DNA of 23,147 nt, from contig JBEIRY010000022.1 in assembly GCA_040375675.1 (NCBI GenBank), positions 1 to 23,147 of the forward strand. Direction: 5' to 3'. The first letter of the stretch is position 1. The number at the start of each line of letters is the position of its first letter. This DNA is from CAIUSP01 sp040375675. GTDB taxonomy: Bacteria > Actinomycetota > Thermoleophilia > Solirubrobacterales > 70-9. The notes beneath the pieces are model-generated. The model ran no database searches and was not told the DNA's origin. It was given only the letters and a program-made list of their open reading frames with translations. The position numbers and the translations under genes were made by a program. Of this stretch, positions 13,588 through 20,004 are shown one piece after another.

Positions 13588-14463
13588 ATGCCTGATCTAG
13601 AGCGACTCATCCCCCCGCCGCTCAGGCGCCCCGCCAAGCCCGGCGAGGGAACCAACGGCAATGGAAATGGCAATGGAAATGGGAACGGAGTGGTCGATCT
13701 TCGGGAACCCCCCAAGGAGAGCTCCTCTCCGGCGACCGAGGAACTGAAGGGGAAGGTCAAGGATTCTCCGGCTGACCTCGTCGGTTGGGTCGACGAGCGC
13801 ACCGGTGCAACCAACATCGTCACCGCGCTGGCGCTGCGCAAGGTGCCGAAGGGCACCAACTGGTTCTACACCCTCGGATCCGCGACCATGTTCGCCTTCA
13901 TCTGCCAGGCGCTCACAGGAGTGTTCCTCGCGATGTACTACACGCCTTCACCGGTCGAGGCCTATGCCTCGATTACTCACCTGACCAACGACGTCTTCCT
14001 CGGAGAGTTCGTGCGAGGCATGCACAAATGGGGCGCGACGGTAATGATCATCCTGATCTTCATGCACATGGCCCGAACCTTCTTCTTCGGCGCCTACAAA
14101 TACCCGCGTGAGCTGAACTGGGTGATCGGCGTGGTCTTGATCATCCTGACCTTGGTCATGGGTCTGACCGGCTATCTGCTTCCGTTCGACCAGCGCTCTT
14201 TCTGGGCTACCGAAGTCGCCAACAACATCACCGCAAGCGGACCCTTCGTAGGCCCGTATCTTGCTGACTTCCTCAGAGCGGGCCCTGAGATAGGCGCAAC
14301 GACCATCCAGCGCTTCTACGCGATCCACATGCTTCTCGTACCCGGCCTGATCATCGGCCTGATCGGCGCGCATCTCTTCCTCGTGGTCAAGCTCGGAACC
14401 ACCGCACCGCCGTGGGTCCATGCCAGCAAGCCCAAGTCCCTTCGCCGTAAGGACGTCGGATGA
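13588..14463 (+). CDS. qcrB: Cytochrome b, N-terminal (b6-type) subunit
   Basis: 291 residues; the four-helix haem-binding half of a split cytochrome b. Haem ligands are His146 (RGMHKWGAT), His160 (FMHMARTFFFG), His247 (FYAIHMLLVPG) and His262 (IGAHLFLV). The 14- and 15-residue spacings are those of b6-type proteins; mitochondrial-type cytochrome b has 14 and 14. The Cys that anchors an extra haem in b6 and in Bacillus is apparently replaced by Thr95 in NWFYTLGS. Residues 1-70 form an unusual hydrophilic N-terminal extension with six Asn-Gly pairs. The complex oxidises menaquinol and reduces cytochrome c at the cytoplasmic membrane. The gene overlaps the next as ATGA. Confidence 0.95.
   Translation: MPDLERLIPPPLRRPAKPGEGTNGNGNGNGNGNGVVDLREPPKESSSPATEELKGKVKDSPADLVGWVDERTGATNIVTALALRKVPKGTNWFYTLGSATMFAFICQALTGVFLAMYYTPSPVEAYASITHLTNDVFLGEFVRGMHKWGATVMIILIFMHMARTFFFGAYKYPRELNWVIGVVLIILTLVMGLTGYLLPFDQRSFWATEVANNITASGPFVGPYLADFLRAGPEIGATTIQRFYAIHMLLVPGLIIGLIGAHLFLVVKLGTTAPPWVHASKPKSLRRKDVG
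13654..13689 (+). repeat. Asn-Gly hexapair repeat in cytochrome b N-terminus
   Basis: Twelve codons encode six Asn-Gly pairs. The DNA is an imperfect 12-base tandem repeat built on GGCAATGGAAAT. Synonymous codons vary (AAT/AAC, GGA/GGC/GGG), so it is not purely slipped DNA. Confidence 0.85.
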
Positions 14464-15161
14464 ACCGGCGCGAGAAGGAGGATTACCTCCGCGAGTACGA
14501 GCAGCTGAAGAAGAAGGGAAAGCCATTCTTCCCGTATGCGATCGCCAAGGACGGCGTGATGTTCGTCCTGATCGCTTTGATCATCGTCTTCATGTCTTTG
14601 ATGCTCGGTGCCGAGCAGGGGCCTAAGGCCGACCCGACCACCACCAGTTATGTGCCTCGTCCCGAGTGGTACTTCTTCTTCCTGTTCGAGTTGCTCAAGG
14701 TCCTCAAGCCGCCATGGCTGGTTCCGGTAGCGACGATCGGAATTCCGACGCTATGCATGGTGCTGCTGCTGCTGCTGCCGTTCTACGATCGCACGCCCGA
14801 GCGCAGGCTCACCCGCCGTCCGATCGCTGCGATCAGCGGATTCTTTGTGATCATCGCGATGGCTTACCTGACCTTCCTCGGTGCCAACGCCGGCTCTCCT
14901 ACCGAGATCGAGGCCAAGGTTCCGCCTTCTCTCGAGCAGGGCAAGTTGGTGACCGCTCAGTCGGGTTGTCTGGCCTGTCACCAGATCGGCGAGAATGGAA
15001 ACCACGGACCTGGTCCTGAGTTGACTCAGATCGGTCTGCGGCTTCCCCGGGCAGCGATCGCCCGCTCTCTCTACATCGGACCCGGCATCATGCCTTCATA
15101 TGCTGGCCTGCCGAAGAAGAAGCTCAACGCGCTCACCGAGTATCTCGCGTCGCTCCGTTAG
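14460..15161 (+). CDS. qcrC: Cytochrome b C-terminal (subunit IV-like) fused to cytochrome c
   Basis: 233 residues. Residues about 27-50, 84-107 and 122-141 are three membrane helices of the subunit IV type. The quinol-site PEW motif is Pro68-Glu69-Trp70 in RPEWYFFFLFELLKVLK. A monohaem cytochrome c domain follows: Cys170-Leu-Ala-Cys173-His174, with Met211 in GIMPSYAGL as the probable sixth ligand. This subunit-IV plus cytochrome c fusion is the architecture of Bacillus QcrC; the QcrB/QcrC of mycobacteria and corynebacteria have a full cytochrome b and a di-haem cytochrome c. ATG 14460 overlaps the qcrB stop. The symbol follows Bacillus usage. The stop is followed 21 bases later by the menaquinone methyltransferase. 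Confidence 0.94.
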   Translation: MNRREKEDYLREYEQLKKKGKPFFPYAIAKDGVMFVLIALIIVFMSLMLGAEQGPKADPTTTSYVPRPEWYFFFLFELLKVLKPPWLVPVATIGIPTLCMVLLLLLPFYDRTPERRLTRRPIAAISGFFVIIAMAYLTFLGANAGSPTEIEAKVPPSLEQGKLVTAQSGCLACHQIGENGNHGPGPELTQIGLRLPRAAIARSLYIGPGIMPSYAGLPKKKLNALTEYLASLR

Positions 15162-15182
15162 CGTCGCGTCAGGGGTTTCGCG

Positions 15183-15944
15183 ATGACGCCTGAGGCAACC
15201 TCTCCATCGAGCGGTCCTCCCTCCCGGGACTCAGCGGAGTTCGCCGACGAAGTACGTGGGATGTTCGACAGGATTTCCGGTGTCTATGACTTGATGAACT
15301 CTGCGATGACGGCCGGCCTCCACCACGAGTGGCGCGACCGGGCGGTCGAGCTGAGCAGGGTGCAGCCTGGCTCAGACGCACTCGATCTCTGCACCGGCAC
15401 AGGGGATATCGCATTGGCTTTGCGTGAGCGGATAGGCCCCGACGGCCGAGTGGTCGGAGTGGATTTTTCCGAGCCGATGCTCGAGAAAGCTCGCGAGAAG
15501 GGTGGCGAGCGTGGTCTGGGAGTGGAGTTCTCCTGGGCAGATGCTCTCGAGCTTCCCTTCGCTGACGCCAGCTTCGATGCCGTGACGATTGGTTTTGGGG
15601 CCCGCAATCTGGCCGACCTCGATAAAGGTGTTGCGGAGATGTCTAGAGTGCTTCGGCCTGGTGGCCGTCTTGTGATCCTGGAGATCACCAGACCGGTTCG
15701 TGAGCCGATGGCGAGTTTCTTCGGCCTTTGGTTCGACCGCGCGGTTCCCGCTCTCGGCAAGTTCGCCGGCGACCCTGATGCCTACACATATCTGCCGGAG
15801 TCGGTCAAGACCTTTCCCGACCCTCAAACTCTTGCGGGCAAACTCGACAAGGCAGGTTTCGAGGACATCCGCTGGCTTCTGGTCGCCGGCGGAATAATCG
15901 CGATTCACTCGGCGACACGTTCCTCCCAGCCCGGGAAAGCTTGA
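15183..15944 (+). CDS. menG: Demethylmenaquinone methyltransferase (UbiE/MenG family)
   Basis: A 253-residue class I SAM methyltransferase. The UbiE signature FDRISGVYDLMNSAMTAGLH is at about 28-47, SAM motif I is DLCTGTGDIA (68-77), followed by GVDFSEPML (92-100), and IGFGARNLADL is typical of the family. YTYLPESVKTFPDPQTLAG closes the signature. It methylates demethylmenaquinone in the last step of menaquinone synthesis. The first 20 residues are a Pro/Ser-rich extension. ATG 15183 has CAGGGG 8 bases upstream. Lying directly behind the menaquinol-oxidising bc complex and directly ahead of the side-chain synthase, it makes menaquinone rather than ubiquinone the likely product. The stop overlaps the next TTG start. 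Confidence 0.94.
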   Translation: MTPEATSPSSGPPSRDSAEFADEVRGMFDRISGVYDLMNSAMTAGLHHEWRDRAVELSRVQPGSDALDLCTGTGDIALALRERIGPDGRVVGVDFSEPMLEKAREKGGERGLGVEFSWADALELPFADASFDAVTIGFGARNLADLDKGVAEMSRVLRPGGRLVILEITRPVREPMASFFGLWFDRAVPALGKFAGDPDAYTYLPESVKTFPDPQTLAGKLDKAGFEDIRWLLVAGGIIAIHSATRSSQPGKA

Positions 15945-16924
15945 GCCGCAAGTCGTCCATCCCTGCCCCGGTCACGGCGGCGATGGATGCCGCAGATCCC
16001 TGGCTCCCACGCGCTCTCGGTCGGGTCGAAGAGCGCCTTGCCGAGTTGGCCTCAAGCCACGGCCCCCAGGTGGGCGAGGACGCCTCTGCGACGCTCCAAG
16101 CAGGTGGAAAGAGGCTTCGTCCGCTGCTGGTCTTGCTCTGTGCTGGCCCGGGTGCGGATGACCGTTCAGTGGCCTCAGCAACTGCAGTGGAACTCATCCA
16201 CATGGCCACGCTGGTTCATGATGACGTGCTCGATAACGCACCGGTCAGGCGCGGAGAGCCGACTGTGCTCGCAAGATCAGGACGAGAACGCGCAACGGCC
16301 GTAGGTGACTTCTTGCTTTCTCGCGCCTTCGCCGAGTTGGCCATGGCCGAAGACGCAGAAGCGATTTCGACTCTGGCTGCTGCCTCTACCTCACTTGCAA
16401 GGGGTGAGTTGGCCCAGCGCGAGGGCGCATACGACCTCGCCCTGACCGAGCAGGATTACTTCCGTCGCTGTTCGCTCAAGACAGCTCGGCTCTTCGAGGC
16501 TGCATGCCAGGTCGGCAGGAGATCTACCTCTGAAACTGGGATAGATGCGTTGGCTGAATTCGGATCGCGAATCGGTCTTGCGTTCCAATTGCTCGATGAC
16601 GTGCTCGATGTCCTTGGTCCACCGGAGCGCACTGGCAAAGCGGTCGGAACCGACCTTCTCGACGGAACCGTCACCTTGCCCTTGATCTGGGCTCGCGAGG
16701 TAGATCAGAGCATTGCGGCCGGGGGACTCGAATCGCTCGATGAACGCTCAGCGGCTGAGGTGTGTGAGCAGATCGCCGCGACCGGCGCAACCGACCGGGT
16801 TCGTGCGCGCGCTGGTGAGGAAATCGAGGCAGCAAAGCTCGCGCTTGCCACCGCTGGCCTTGATCCGGAGGAGATTCGTCTTTTCTCCCTCATCGCGGAT
16901 GGCGTGGTCGAGCGCTACTCGTAG
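15941..16924 (+). CDS. Polyprenyl diphosphate synthase (probable menaquinone side-chain synthase)
   Basis: 327 residues from TTG 15941, which overlaps the menG-like stop by 4 bases (TTGA). This is a trans-isoprenyl diphosphate synthase: GGKRLRPLLVLL (55-66), first Asp-rich motif HDDVLDNAPVRRG (Asp94, Asp95, Asp98), GDFLLSRAF (122-130), and second Asp-rich motif FQLLDDVLDVLG (Asp219, Asp220, Asp223), followed by GKAVGTDLLDGTVTLPLIWA. The enzyme extends allylic diphosphates with isopentenyl diphosphate. Product length cannot be read with certainty; heptaprenyl to nonaprenyl would suit menaquinone. The N-terminal 25 residues are variable. It ends the co-directional haem-bc-menaquinone block; the next gene appears to have its own promoter. 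Confidence 0.93.
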   Translation: MSRKSSIPAPVTAAMDAADPWLPRALGRVEERLAELASSHGPQVGEDASATLQAGGKRLRPLLVLLCAGPGADDRSVASATAVELIHMATLVHDDVLDNAPVRRGEPTVLARSGRERATAVGDFLLSRAFAELAMAEDAEAISTLAAASTSLARGELAQREGAYDLALTEQDYFRRCSLKTARLFEAACQVGRRSTSETGIDALAEFGSRIGLAFQLLDDVLDVLGPPERTGKAVGTDLLDGTVTLPLIWAREVDQSIAAGGLESLDERSAAEVCEQIAATGATDRVRARAGEEIEAAKLALATAGLDPEEIRLFSLIADGVVERYS

Positions 16925-16965
16925 CGATCGCCGCCACCGTGCAGCTCTTCCACCCCGGCTGTGAA

Positions 16966-16971
16966 TAGACT
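16966..16971 (+). promoter_or_regulatory. Putative -10 box, leaderless promoter of dcd
   Basis: TAGACT lies 6 bases before ATG 16978. No Shine-Dalgarno sequence lies between them. Confidence 0.55.
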
Positions 16972-16977
16972 CGCGGC

Positions 16978-17544
16978 ATGGTTCTGAGTGACCGGACTAT
17001 CAAGCAGGAAATCGAAGCCGGCCGTCTGGTCATCGACCCCTACGACGAATCTCTCGTACAGCCATCGAGCTACGACGTCAGAGTCGATCGCAGCTTTCGC
17101 GTCTTTCACAACTCCCGCTACCCATATATCGATGTACGCAAGCCGACCGATGACCTGACCGAGAAGGTCGAGATATCCGACGATGAGCCCTTCGTCCTAC
17201 ACCCCGGTGAGTTCGTGCTCGGCCAGACGCTCGAGCGAGTCAAGCTCCCCGACGATCTCGTTTCCCGCCTCGAGGGAAAGAGCTCCCTCGGTCGGCTGGG
17301 GCTAGTGATCCATTCGACGGCCGGATTCGTCGACCCGGGCTTCGAGGGCAACATCACCCTCGAACTCTCCAATCTCGCAAACCTGCCGATCACGATTTAT
17401 CACGGCATGCCGATCGGTCAGATGTCGTTCATGCGCATGGACCAGCCGGTGGAGCACCCCTATGGGAGCGGCGAGATGGGCTCGAAGTATCAAGGTCAGG
17501 GCGAGCCCACGCCCAGCAGATTCCACCTCAACTTCAAGCGTTAG
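16978..17544 (+). CDS. dcd: dCTP deaminase (possibly bifunctional dCTP deaminase/dUTPase)
   Basis: A 188-residue protein of the trimeric dUTPase fold. Family motifs are VQPSSYDVRVD (27-37), EGKSSLGRLGLVIHSTAGFV (99-118), DPGFEGNITLELSN (119-132) with catalytic Glu129, and YHGMPIGQMSFMRMD. It deaminates dCTP to dUTP for thymidylate synthesis. The length and sequence resemble actinobacterial Dcd; the Mycobacterium tuberculosis enzyme is bifunctional, forming dUMP directly, so that activity is possible here but cannot be settled by reading. The 53-base upstream gap and the -10-like box suggest a separate unit, not linked in function to the quinone genes before it. A 67-base gap follows, with only weak hairpins. 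Confidence 0.95.
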   Translation: MVLSDRTIKQEIEAGRLVIDPYDESLVQPSSYDVRVDRSFRVFHNSRYPYIDVRKPTDDLTEKVEISDDEPFVLHPGEFVLGQTLERVKLPDDLVSRLEGKSSLGRLGLVIHSTAGFVDPGFEGNITLELSNLANLPITIYHGMPIGQMSFMRMDQPVEHPYGSGEMGSKYQGQGEPTPSRFHLNFKR

Positions 17545-17599
17545 GCGTCCTTTTCGTCGATACGACGGGTTTCTGTCGTTGAGCGCCCCATGACCGCGC

Positions 17600-17605
17600 T
17601 AGGAT
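17600..17605 (+). promoter_or_regulatory. Putative -10 box, leaderless promoter of tatA-tatC
   Basis: TAGGAT lies 6 bases before ATG 17612. A TTGAGC at 17579-17584 could be a -35, but the 15-base spacer is short. Confidence 0.5.
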
Positions 17606-17611
17606 TGACCC

Positions 17612-17869
17612 ATGCCGAATATCGGACCGCTCGAAATCGCGATCGTCCTGATCATCGTCCTGATCATCTTCGGGCCGAAGCGTTTGCCTGAGCTCGGACG
17701 CTCGATGGGCCGTGGAATCAGGGAGTTCCGCAGCTCGGTGACCGGAAAGGACAAGAAGCCAACAGACGGTCCAGAGGGCCGTGAGCTTGCCGGTACCCCG
17801 AAGTCTGCAGATGCCGACTCGACCGATGAACCGGTGCAGGGCGAAGTCGTCTCCGACAAGAAGTCCTGA
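17612..17869 (+). CDS. tatA: Sec-independent protein translocase TatA
   Basis: An 85-residue Tat pore component. One N-terminal membrane helix (about 5-20, LEIAIVLIIVLIIF) is followed by the hinge FGPKRLPELGRSMGRGIREF (20-39), the standard TatA amphipathic-helix signature, and a charged, unstructured tail. No separate TatB gene lies next to it, so a minimal TatA-TatC arrangement may operate unless tatB is elsewhere. The TGA overlaps the tatC ATG by one base (TGATG). The Rieske protein upstream is a likely client through its Arg-Arg signal anchor. Confidence 0.94.
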   Translation: MPNIGPLEIAIVLIIVLIIFGPKRLPELGRSMGRGIREFRSSVTGKDKKPTDGPEGRELAGTPKSADADSTDEPVQGEVVSDKKS

Positions 17870-18642
17870 TGCCCAAGATCAAGCCGGCTGCACCTGACGA
17901 CCGGTTTACGCTGGTTGAACACCTCGACGAACTCCGATTTCGTCTGATCGTCTGCATCGTCGTCTTCCTGGTCGCGCTGGGCCTCTGCATTTGGCAGAGC
18001 GATTTGGTTCTCACCATCGCCAACCGCCCCCTTCCCGAGGGCTTCAAGCCAATCACCTTCGCCGTAGGAGAACCGTTCATCACCACCATCACAGTCGCTG
18101 CATACGCAGCGTTCGTGATAAGTCTGCCGGTGATCCTCTATCAGGCCTATGCCTTCATCCTGCCGGCGTTGACGCCCCGTGAGCGGCATGTAGCGAAGCC
18201 GATGGTGGTCTTGGTCCCGGTGCTCTTCATCGCGGGCGTTGCCTTCGCCTACTTTGCGGTCATGCCAGCGGCGACCAAGTTCCTCTTGGGCTTCAACGCA
18301 AGTGAATTCAAGATCGAAGTGCGCGCCAAGGACTACTACTCCTTCTTCGGTCTCACGCTGGTTTCTCTCGGCGTCCTCTTCCAGGTGCCCGTCGTGATAC
18401 TCGCCCTTACGCGTCTCGGGGTCACTACGCCCGAGATGCTTGCCCGCTATCGCCGGTACGCGGTGTTGGTGATCGCCGTGGTCGCGATGCTCTTGCCCGG
18501 AACCGATCCAGTGACGATGCTGATCTCGATGGTGCCCCTGTACCTCCTCTACGAGGGCAGCATCATCCTCGCGCGCGTTGCGGGCAAGCCCCACGGCGAA
18601 GGTGCCAACGATCCCCCGACAGCAACTCCCGACCCCGGCTAG
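17869..18642 (+). CDS. tatC: Sec-independent protein translocase TatC
   Basis: A 257-residue, six-helix membrane protein that recognises twin-arginine signals. The N-terminal LVEHLDELRFRL (about 15-26) is the signature cytoplasmic segment. A first helix at about 25-42, the conserved LPVILYQAYAFILPALTPRE, AYFAVMPAATKFLLGF, and late helices near 158-180 and 195-230 fit the family order. The C-terminal tail is short and Pro/Gly-rich. It is translationally coupled to tatA. Its TAG stop at 18640-18642 doubles as the first bases of the proposed -10 box of the next gene. Confidence 0.96.
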   Translation: MPKIKPAAPDDRFTLVEHLDELRFRLIVCIVVFLVALGLCIWQSDLVLTIANRPLPEGFKPITFAVGEPFITTITVAAYAAFVISLPVILYQAYAFILPALTPRERHVAKPMVVLVPVLFIAGVAFAYFAVMPAATKFLLGFNASEFKIEVRAKDYYSFFGLTLVSLGVLFQVPVVILALTRLGVTTPEMLARYRRYAVLVIAVVAMLLPGTDPVTMLISMVPLYLLYEGSIILARVAGKPHGEGANDPPTATPDPG

Positions 18643-18645
18643 CCT
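18640..18645 (+). promoter_or_regulatory. Putative -10 box, leaderless promoter of TPR protein gene
   Basis: TAGCCT lies 6 bases before ATG 18652 and overlaps the tatC stop codon. Only 9 bases separate the genes, so read-through from tatC is equally possible. Confidence 0.4.
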
Positions 18646-18651
18646 TAGGTA

Positions 18652-19458
18652 ATGCTTTTCGACCTCCAGAGCCCTCGTCGTCGCGCCGCCGTGAAGGTGA
18701 TCTATGCGACCCTCGCAGTCTTGCTCGGTGGCGGACTGCTCTTTTTCGGTATCGGCTCTGACGCTACTGGTGGACTACTGGACGCTGTCGGTTTGCGTGA
18801 CAGCGAGAACAATGCCAGCGACATCTACTCGCAGGAGATTGAGACCGCTCAGGCCGCTCTCAAGCGCAACCCCGACAACGAAGCCGCACGACTCGACCTC
18901 GTCAGCCTCTACATCCAGCGGGGCAACCAGCAGCTCCAGGTGGATCAACAGACCGGTCAGTCCACTGCGACCCCTGAGGCCTCGACTTCGTACAACCTCG
19001 CAGCTGATCAGTGGGACATCTACCTCAAGGGAAATCCAAAGAACCCCGACTCCGGCTTGGCACTCCAGCTGGCCAACAGTTTCTTCTTGATGGCCCAGTC
19101 GTCTACCAGCGCCAGTGATGCGCGGATAGATGTGGATAACGCAGCAGAGGCTCAGCAGGTCGCTGCGGATCAGAATCCGACTGTAGGAAACCTCAACAGC
19201 CTCGCCGTGTACCTGCTTTACGCAGGCAAGTTCGGCGAAGCCCAGGCGGTGATAGCCCGGGCGCTTGCCAAGGCGCCGGCCGCAGATCGTAAGGATCTGC
19301 AAAAGCAGTTCGATCAAGTGGAGAAATCGGCGAAAGCGTTCGAGAAGCAGGTCGCAACCGAGTCGAAGACCCAGTCCCAGTCGGGTGGTTCCGGTGCCGG
19401 TGGTTCCAACCCGCTCAGCGGTGGCGGGCTCGGCTCCTCTCCGCTCGGTGGCCCCTGA
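18652..19458 (+). CDS. Membrane-anchored tetratricopeptide-repeat protein
   Basis: 268 residues. A basic N-terminus (SPRRRAAVKV) precedes one membrane helix (about 16-36). Residues about 58-225 form TPR-like helical pairs, for example AALKRNPDNEAARLDLVSLY, DIYLKGNPKNPDSGLALQLA and NSLAVYLLYAGKFGEAQAVI. The last 30 residues are a Gly/Ser/Pro low-complexity tail. The arrangement, a single anchor plus periplasm-side TPRs, resembles scaffold proteins such as CcmI/NrfG-like factors, but no specific role is shown. Its location after tatAC and close to the bc-complex genes leaves a maturation role open. A hairpin overlapping the stop may end the transcript. Confidence 0.8.
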   Translation: MLFDLQSPRRRAAVKVIYATLAVLLGGGLLFFGIGSDATGGLLDAVGLRDSENNASDIYSQEIETAQAALKRNPDNEAARLDLVSLYIQRGNQQLQVDQQTGQSTATPEASTSYNLAADQWDIYLKGNPKNPDSGLALQLANSFFLMAQSSTSASDARIDVDNAAEAQQVAADQNPTVGNLNSLAVYLLYAGKFGEAQAVIARALAKAPAADRKDLQKQFDQVEKSAKAFEKQVATESKTQSQSGGSGAGGSNPLSGGGLGSSPLGGP

Positions 19459-19478
19459 TACCTGCAAAGCGCAGGGGC
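19451..19478 (+). terminator. Possible terminator after the TPR gene
   Basis: GCCCCTG (19451-19457) pairs perfectly with CAGGGGC (19472-19478) around a 14-base loop, followed by TTCCTAT. It overlaps the TGA at 19456-19458. The U-tract is weak. Confidence 0.4.
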
Positions 19479-19482
19479 TTCC

Positions 19483-19488
19483 TATACT
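19483..19488 (+). promoter_or_regulatory. Possible -10 box for tRNA-Lys
   Basis: TATACT lies 40 bases upstream of the tRNA, just after the terminator-like hairpin. Initiation would give a leader of about 34 bases for processing by RNase P. Confidence 0.4.
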
Positions 19489-19528
19489 TCGCCATCGTGC
19501 ACTGAAGTTAGGTCTGGCTGCACGGTAT

Positions 19529-19601
19529 GGGCCGTTAGCTCAGTTGGTAGAGCAGGAGACTCTTAATCTCAAGGTCGAAGGTTCGAATCCTTCACGGCCC
19601 A
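19529..19601 (+). tRNA. tRNA-Lys (anticodon CUU)
   Basis: A full cloverleaf. Acceptor GGGCCGT (19529-19535) pairs with ACGGCCC (19594-19600). The D arm is GCTC/GAGC. The anticodon stem GGAGA/TCTCA has one G-A mismatch at its outer pair and loop CTCTTAA, with anticodon CTT at 19562-19564. The T arm is GAAGG-TTCGAAT-CCTTC. The discriminator is A19601 and no CCA is encoded. The crcB start codon follows after four bases. Confidence 0.97.
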
Positions 19602-19605
19602 CTCG

Positions 19606-19968
19606 ATGACCTTCGTACTGGTGATCGCGGCAGGTGCCGCAGGAGTTGCTGCCAGATACGGCCTGACCAGCCTTTTTCACGTTTCGGCCCTGCCTTGGGC
19701 GACGGTTGCGATCAATCTCGTGGGCTCATTCCTGCTCGGCGTACTCGTCGTGCTGCCAAGCGACTGGATGACCCAGCAGGCAAGGCTTGCGATCGGCGTG
19801 GGTCTGCTGGGCGGCTTCACCACCTTCTCCACCTTCTCGGTTCAGGCGCTGCTCGACTTCGAGGCCGGAGAGCCGGGTAGAGCGTTTCTCTACATCGCGG
19901 TTTCAGTCCTCGGTGGGCTGGCTGCCGCTGCCTGTGGATACTTCGGCGCACGCTCGTTGGTTGCCTGA
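19606..19968 (+). CDS. crcB: Fluoride ion channel CrcB/Fluc
   Basis: A 120-residue, four-helix membrane protein. The signature Asn37 in AINLVGSFLLGVLV and GGFTTFSTFSVQ (69-80) with the pore phenylalanines are present, as is the Arg17 in AARYGL. Fluc channels expel fluoride and work as dual-topology dimers; many actinobacteria carry two different crcB genes side by side, but only one is here. ATG 19606 lies four bases after the tRNA-Lys, leaving no room for a promoter or a ribosome site outside the tRNA, so it must be expressed from the tRNA transcript. No fluoride riboswitch fits upstream. The stop lies within the small hairpin GTTGCC-TGA-GGCAAC (19960-19974). Confidence 0.94.
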   Translation: MTFVLVIAAGAAGVAARYGLTSLFHVSALPWATVAINLVGSFLLGVLVVLPSDWMTQQARLAIGVGLLGGFTTFSTFSVQALLDFEAGEPGRAFLYIAVSVLGGLAAAACGYFGARSLVA

Positions 19969-20004
19969 GGCAACAAACCACAGCTACTGAGCTAGAGGGA
20001 GGCG

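Noticed and set aside
17555..17579. Alternative hairpins CGTCG-ATA-CGACG and ACGAC-N8-GTCGT after dcd
   Set aside because: Stems are only 5 bp with no T-run; too weak to call a terminator or attenuator.
19489..19605. Fluoride riboswitch ahead of crcB
   Set aside because: The region before crcB is the tRNA-Lys itself and its short leader; no fluoride-riboswitch pseudoknot pattern was recognised.
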